A stretch of DNA of 64,000 bases, from positions 1,320,001 to 1,384,000 of the forward strand of contig JACSYO010000566.1 in assembly GCA_016806645.1 (NCBI GenBank), given 5' to 3'. The position numbers were made by a program, and so were the translations under genes. This DNA comes from Ophiodon elongatus (lineage: Eukaryota > Chordata > Actinopteri > Perciformes > Hexagrammidae). Shown here in pieces: positions 61,267 to 64,000 of this stretch (position 1 is its first letter; each line of letters starts with the position of its first letter). The notes below the pieces were generated by a model, which was not told where the DNA came from, ran no database searches, and was given only the letters and a program-made list of their open reading frames with translations.

Positions 61267-61669
61267 CTTTGAAGAAAATACAAAGAGGTTAACTATATTC
61301 AGGTTTGGCTCCTCTACTTTCACATTTGGATAGCCCTGATAGTCTAATGTTACATATATTTTACCATGGTGAAAGATTTCACGGTCACTTCCAATACGAT
61401 GAGATTATTTCTCCATCTGAGAAATTAGATGCGTACACAGAAGAACGCTATAATTAACAGTAGATCAGATTTAACTGCTATGTGGTACAGAAAGGGCTTT
61501 CTCAACTGCTTTGGTGCTTGAAATTGACCCAAATTTAAAATATACACGCATATCTTACCAGTTCTGGACTTGGCACTGTAGTAAGTGGCAACGGAATGGC
61601 TTCAACGGAGACAGTGATACCCCATTTGTTTATGTCCTGTTGTCGTAGAGACAGATCACACTCACTCAT
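61009..61669 (-). CDS. smkr1: Small lysine-rich protein 1-like (gene span)
   Basis: Two exons joined in frame (111 + 258 nt) give 122 aa. The core TEVDILSPAAMENVYYISHN, followed by AVDCLKFRGFGWP, matches human SMKR1 (EVDILSPAAMLNLYYIAHN...). The C-terminus is a Lys/Arg run of about 16 residues. The N-terminal exon (MSECDLSLRQQDINKWGITV, then SVEAIPLPLTTVPSPEL) is not known to me from mammals, where the protein is about 65-75 aa, so the fish form has extra N-terminal sequence. Function is poorly known and I do not assign one. Confidence 0.85.
61559..61669 (-). CDS. smkr1: smkr1 exon 1, start codon
   Basis: 111 nt, minus-strand donor CTG|gtaaga. The join to exon 2 is in phase 0. It could be a fish-specific extension. 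Confidence 0.65.
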
Positions 61670-62272
61670 GAATGGAGGGGTTGGCCTCGCAGAGACTAAA
61701 CTCTTTTGTTGCGTCCAAGACGTAGCTAGGCTTCACATACAACACTAAGCTAAACAAGAGATGAGGGCAAAATAAGAGGACTAAGTGAATTGAATCGGTT
61801 CTAGTTCAAATAAAAAACAGCCAGTTATCTTTGATTTTCTTTATTTTAAGTGCAGTAGAATTCCTCACTTTTTAAGACAAGCTTTCAAATTCTTTGGCAA
61901 TTCTCACCAAATTCTCCTAAATTTAAAAAGCCCTTGCATTTACAATGCGAAAGTGTAGTTTTGACATCACGGTAACATTTAAATACATTCAGTGAATGTA
62001 AAACAGGCCAATACCATGCAGAAGCTCTTGGATCTCTCAATCATGCAATACAAATAAATATTCACAAGTATGCAGCCACTGTCAGTATAAGAAATCCAAT
62101 ATGGACCCAAGAAACTTCTCAGTTGTGAGCGAGACACACAACCTAAAATAAAAATGCACTATAAACAAATGATATGTCATAAAATTCAACTACCAACTGT
62201 GTGCCAATTTACTAAAACTACAGTTGTAGTCTGGCATCTGTTGCATTTAAATGTCAAAATAAGACTTTTTGT
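61670..62272. other. Intergenic, smkr1 to dhx57
   Basis: AT-rich; must include the smkr1 promoter. No exon or repeat recognised. Confidence 0.5.
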
Positions 62273-62278
62273 TTTATT
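62273..62278 (-). terminator. dhx57: Candidate polyadenylation signal of dhx57
   Basis: TTTATT on the plus strand gives AATAAA about 395 bp past the dhx57 stop codon. Confidence 0.5.
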
Positions 62279-62672
62279 CCAGCAAGAACAATGATGGAGG
62301 TTCGTGGATGACCTGCATAGAACCATATTTGTCTTTGAAGGCAAAATTTGGTTTAAAAAGCCTCCAGTGCAGCAACAGAGTAATAGTTGTTTTTTTAATT
62401 TAAACTGATGATGTCAGATGGTGGCTGCAGTACTTCAACCAGAGGACGTCACTCTGAAGTACAGTATCTGTCCTGCCGATCGGTCTGTGAGAGAACAATA
62501 CAAATTTGAATCAGTTGCAGGGTCGTTGACCCTGACAACCCTAATTATTGGAGTAACTTATCAAAACTGTGGCAGTGACGCAGGAGCAGACAGACGTTTG
62601 TACTGCAGAGCTCCATGCATTTAAGCACTTGAGGATGACAAGAAAGGGTTGACGGGCCGTTAAGTAGCAGAG

Positions 62673-62816
62673 CTACTGTGTGGAGACGAGGTGGACTATC
62701 ATGTGGATGATGCGGGAACCGCGGGGGCAGCTGCACAGGTCCATGCTCGGGCTCCTGATTTTATCTTCCAGCAGCTGGTCCAACTCCCAGCGCAGCTCCT
62801 TCACCAGCTCAGCCAC
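62673..62816 (-). CDS. dhx57: dhx57 last exon
   Basis: 144 nt. Encodes VAELVKELRWELDQLLEDKI, then RSPSMDLCSCPRGSRIIHMI and VHLVSTQ, ending TAG. Acceptor 'gttatgcag' on the minus strand. Confidence 0.96.
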   Translation of the reverse strand: MAELVKELRWELDQLLEDKIRSPSMDLCSCPRGSRIIHMIVHLVSTQ

Positions 62817-64000
62817 CTGCATAACAAGCACACATATTTAGCACCGATATCTGAAACGACACATCTGAACACCGAACTTTGTTTTCGCATGCAGGGCAGA
62901 CTATATGGCACTGCATCATGTCTTCTCCATTTAAGGGCACCCATTAATGCACTGCATCTCATTTTCTCCACTGGAAGTTCATCATGTTTTATTTATCATA
63001 GGGGCACTTCATGTTTTATTTACCATAGGGGGACCCCAGAGGGCACTCCATCATGTCTTATTTACCATAGGGGCATCCAAAAGGGCACTTCATCATGTTT
63101 TCTCCACTAGGAGGAGTCGTGGGAGTCCAGCGGCAGAATGGGCGAGGCACAGGTGACGCGAGACTTGCGAGCAGTCATGATTTAAGCTTCTGCGAACACC
63201 GGACGGTGAACAATGTTTGTGGAGAGATTTTGTTCTCAGAGGATGCTGAACGGGAGACGAGCAACGCATCCCCCTGGGGCTTTATTGGGGGCGGGTGCCA
63301 CATGTGTGCGAGCATAAATTATACAACTAATCTTTTTCTACTTTACCTCTCTGTTCATCACTGTGAATACAGCCAACATAACAGTACACAAATAATGTAT
63401 AATGCCGTTTAAATTAATATTATCATGCTTACTACAGTGATTTTAGTAGAAGTAGTGCATTGTTGTGTTTTTTCTTTTCCACAAAAGCCCGTTAAATCTT
63501 TTGTGCATATAAAACAACTTCACATACAGCTCGTAACCTTTTTACATTATCACCCCTCACTAAGGTTTGGGCCATGCTTATTTATCATCGAAATAATAAT
63601 AATAGTTTCAACTAAAACACACATGTTTAGGAATGAGTGCAAAGATACTCCAAAACAGCTTTGTGCATGTGATTCTAAACCATCAAATATCAGTTATCTG
63701 ACCTGATGAGAAGCGGCAGCAAATCGGATCCATCCATCGTCGAGGGAGATGATAAACTCTCCCTTGTGCAGCTCCACGTTGACCTGCCCGCCTCCGAACA
63801 GCACCAGCGGGTAGACGGACACCATGCTGCAGTCCCTGATGAAGATGCGGCTCGTCTTCACCTTCTCGTGGTAGACCAGGTAGGGGCTGTTGTAGTGGCG
63901 AACCTGGAGCACAAAGACAGGTCTCAGGGGGCTTGAACCTCTAAATAGCTGTTGGATACAAGGCCACATCTTATTCTCTTTTATCTCACCGTGTAGTTGA
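62673..64000 (-). CDS. dhx57: DEAH-box RNA helicase DHX57, C-terminal end (partial)
   Basis: Only the last two complete exons and 11 nt of the preceding one are in the window. They encode the C-terminal OB-fold end: VRHYNSPYLVYHEKVKTSRI, then FIRDCSMVSVYPLVLFGGGQ, then WIRFAAASHQ|VAELVKELRW, ending IIHMIVHLVSTQ. This follows the DHX57 C-terminus closely and differs from DHX36 and DHX9. DHX57 is a large putative RNA helicase of about 1380 aa in mammals; the helicase core lies beyond the window. Confidence 0.95.
62935..63108. repeat. Imperfect minisatellite, about 40-bp unit
   Basis: Repeats of 'gggcacttcatcatgtttta' and 'tttaccataggggcatc' occur three to four times in the dhx57 intron. Copies differ by short deletions. 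Confidence 0.75.
63703..63903 (-). CDS. dhx57: dhx57 penultimate exon
   Basis: 201 nt, phase 0 at both ends. Encodes the OB-fold segment with VYPLVLFGGGQVNVELHKGE and SLDDGWIRFAAASHQ. Confidence 0.97.
63990..64000 (-). CDS. dhx57: dhx57 exon, cut by the window edge
   Basis: The last 11 nt of an exon, ending ACG|gtgaga on the minus strand, encode V-N-Y-T, as in the mammalian VNYSC stretch. Confidence 0.75.

Overview
This is a stretch of vertebrate nuclear DNA, most probably from a ray-finned (teleost) fish. It has short exons with GT-AG introns, long (TG)n and (CT)n microsatellites, and interspersed repeats of the type common in fish. The encoded proteins resemble vertebrate families but are not mammalian. 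No bacterial, viral, CRISPR or plasmid feature was seen. Paralog and ortholog names come from remembered family sequences, not from a database search.

Layout: (1) 1-6116 holds no recognisable coding exon and is probably upstream or 5' noncoding sequence of caldesmon. (2) 6126-32522 (+) is caldesmon 1 (cald1), 15 coding exons, about 630 aa, with a 3' UTR to about 34.25 kb. (3) 34.3-38.8 kb is intergenic. (4) 38805-46910 (+) is a troponin T of the cardiac/TNNT2 class, about 276 aa, with several micro-exons in its acidic N-terminus. (5) 47954-59125 (-) is dynamin-1-like (dnm1l, DRP1), complete in 19 coding exons, 698 aa, tail-to-tail with troponin T. (6) 59508-60294 (+) is stmp1, a 46-aa mitochondrial micropeptide in three exons, head-to-head with dnm1l across a 382-bp interval containing an NRF1-type site. 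(7) 61009-61669 (-) is a small lysine-rich protein (smkr1-like). (8) 62673-64000 (-) is the C-terminal end of the DEAH-box helicase dhx57, running off the window.

Functional themes: caldesmon and troponin T are both actin/tropomyosin-linked regulators of contractility. DNM1L and STMP1 both act at mitochondria and may share a bidirectional promoter. CALD1 and STMP1 lie close together on human 7q33 and SMKR1 on 7q32, while DNM1L and DHX57 are on other human chromosomes, so this order is partly fish-specific (from memory, not checked).

The most useful observations concern gene structure: a GC-AG intron in troponin T, three 15-nt micro-exon-like units of which only one keeps a GT donor, three in-frame GAG|GTA donors in one caldesmon exon, two NAGNAG acceptors, alternative caldesmon C-termini, and the dnm1l/stmp1 promoter. 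No wholly novel system was found.
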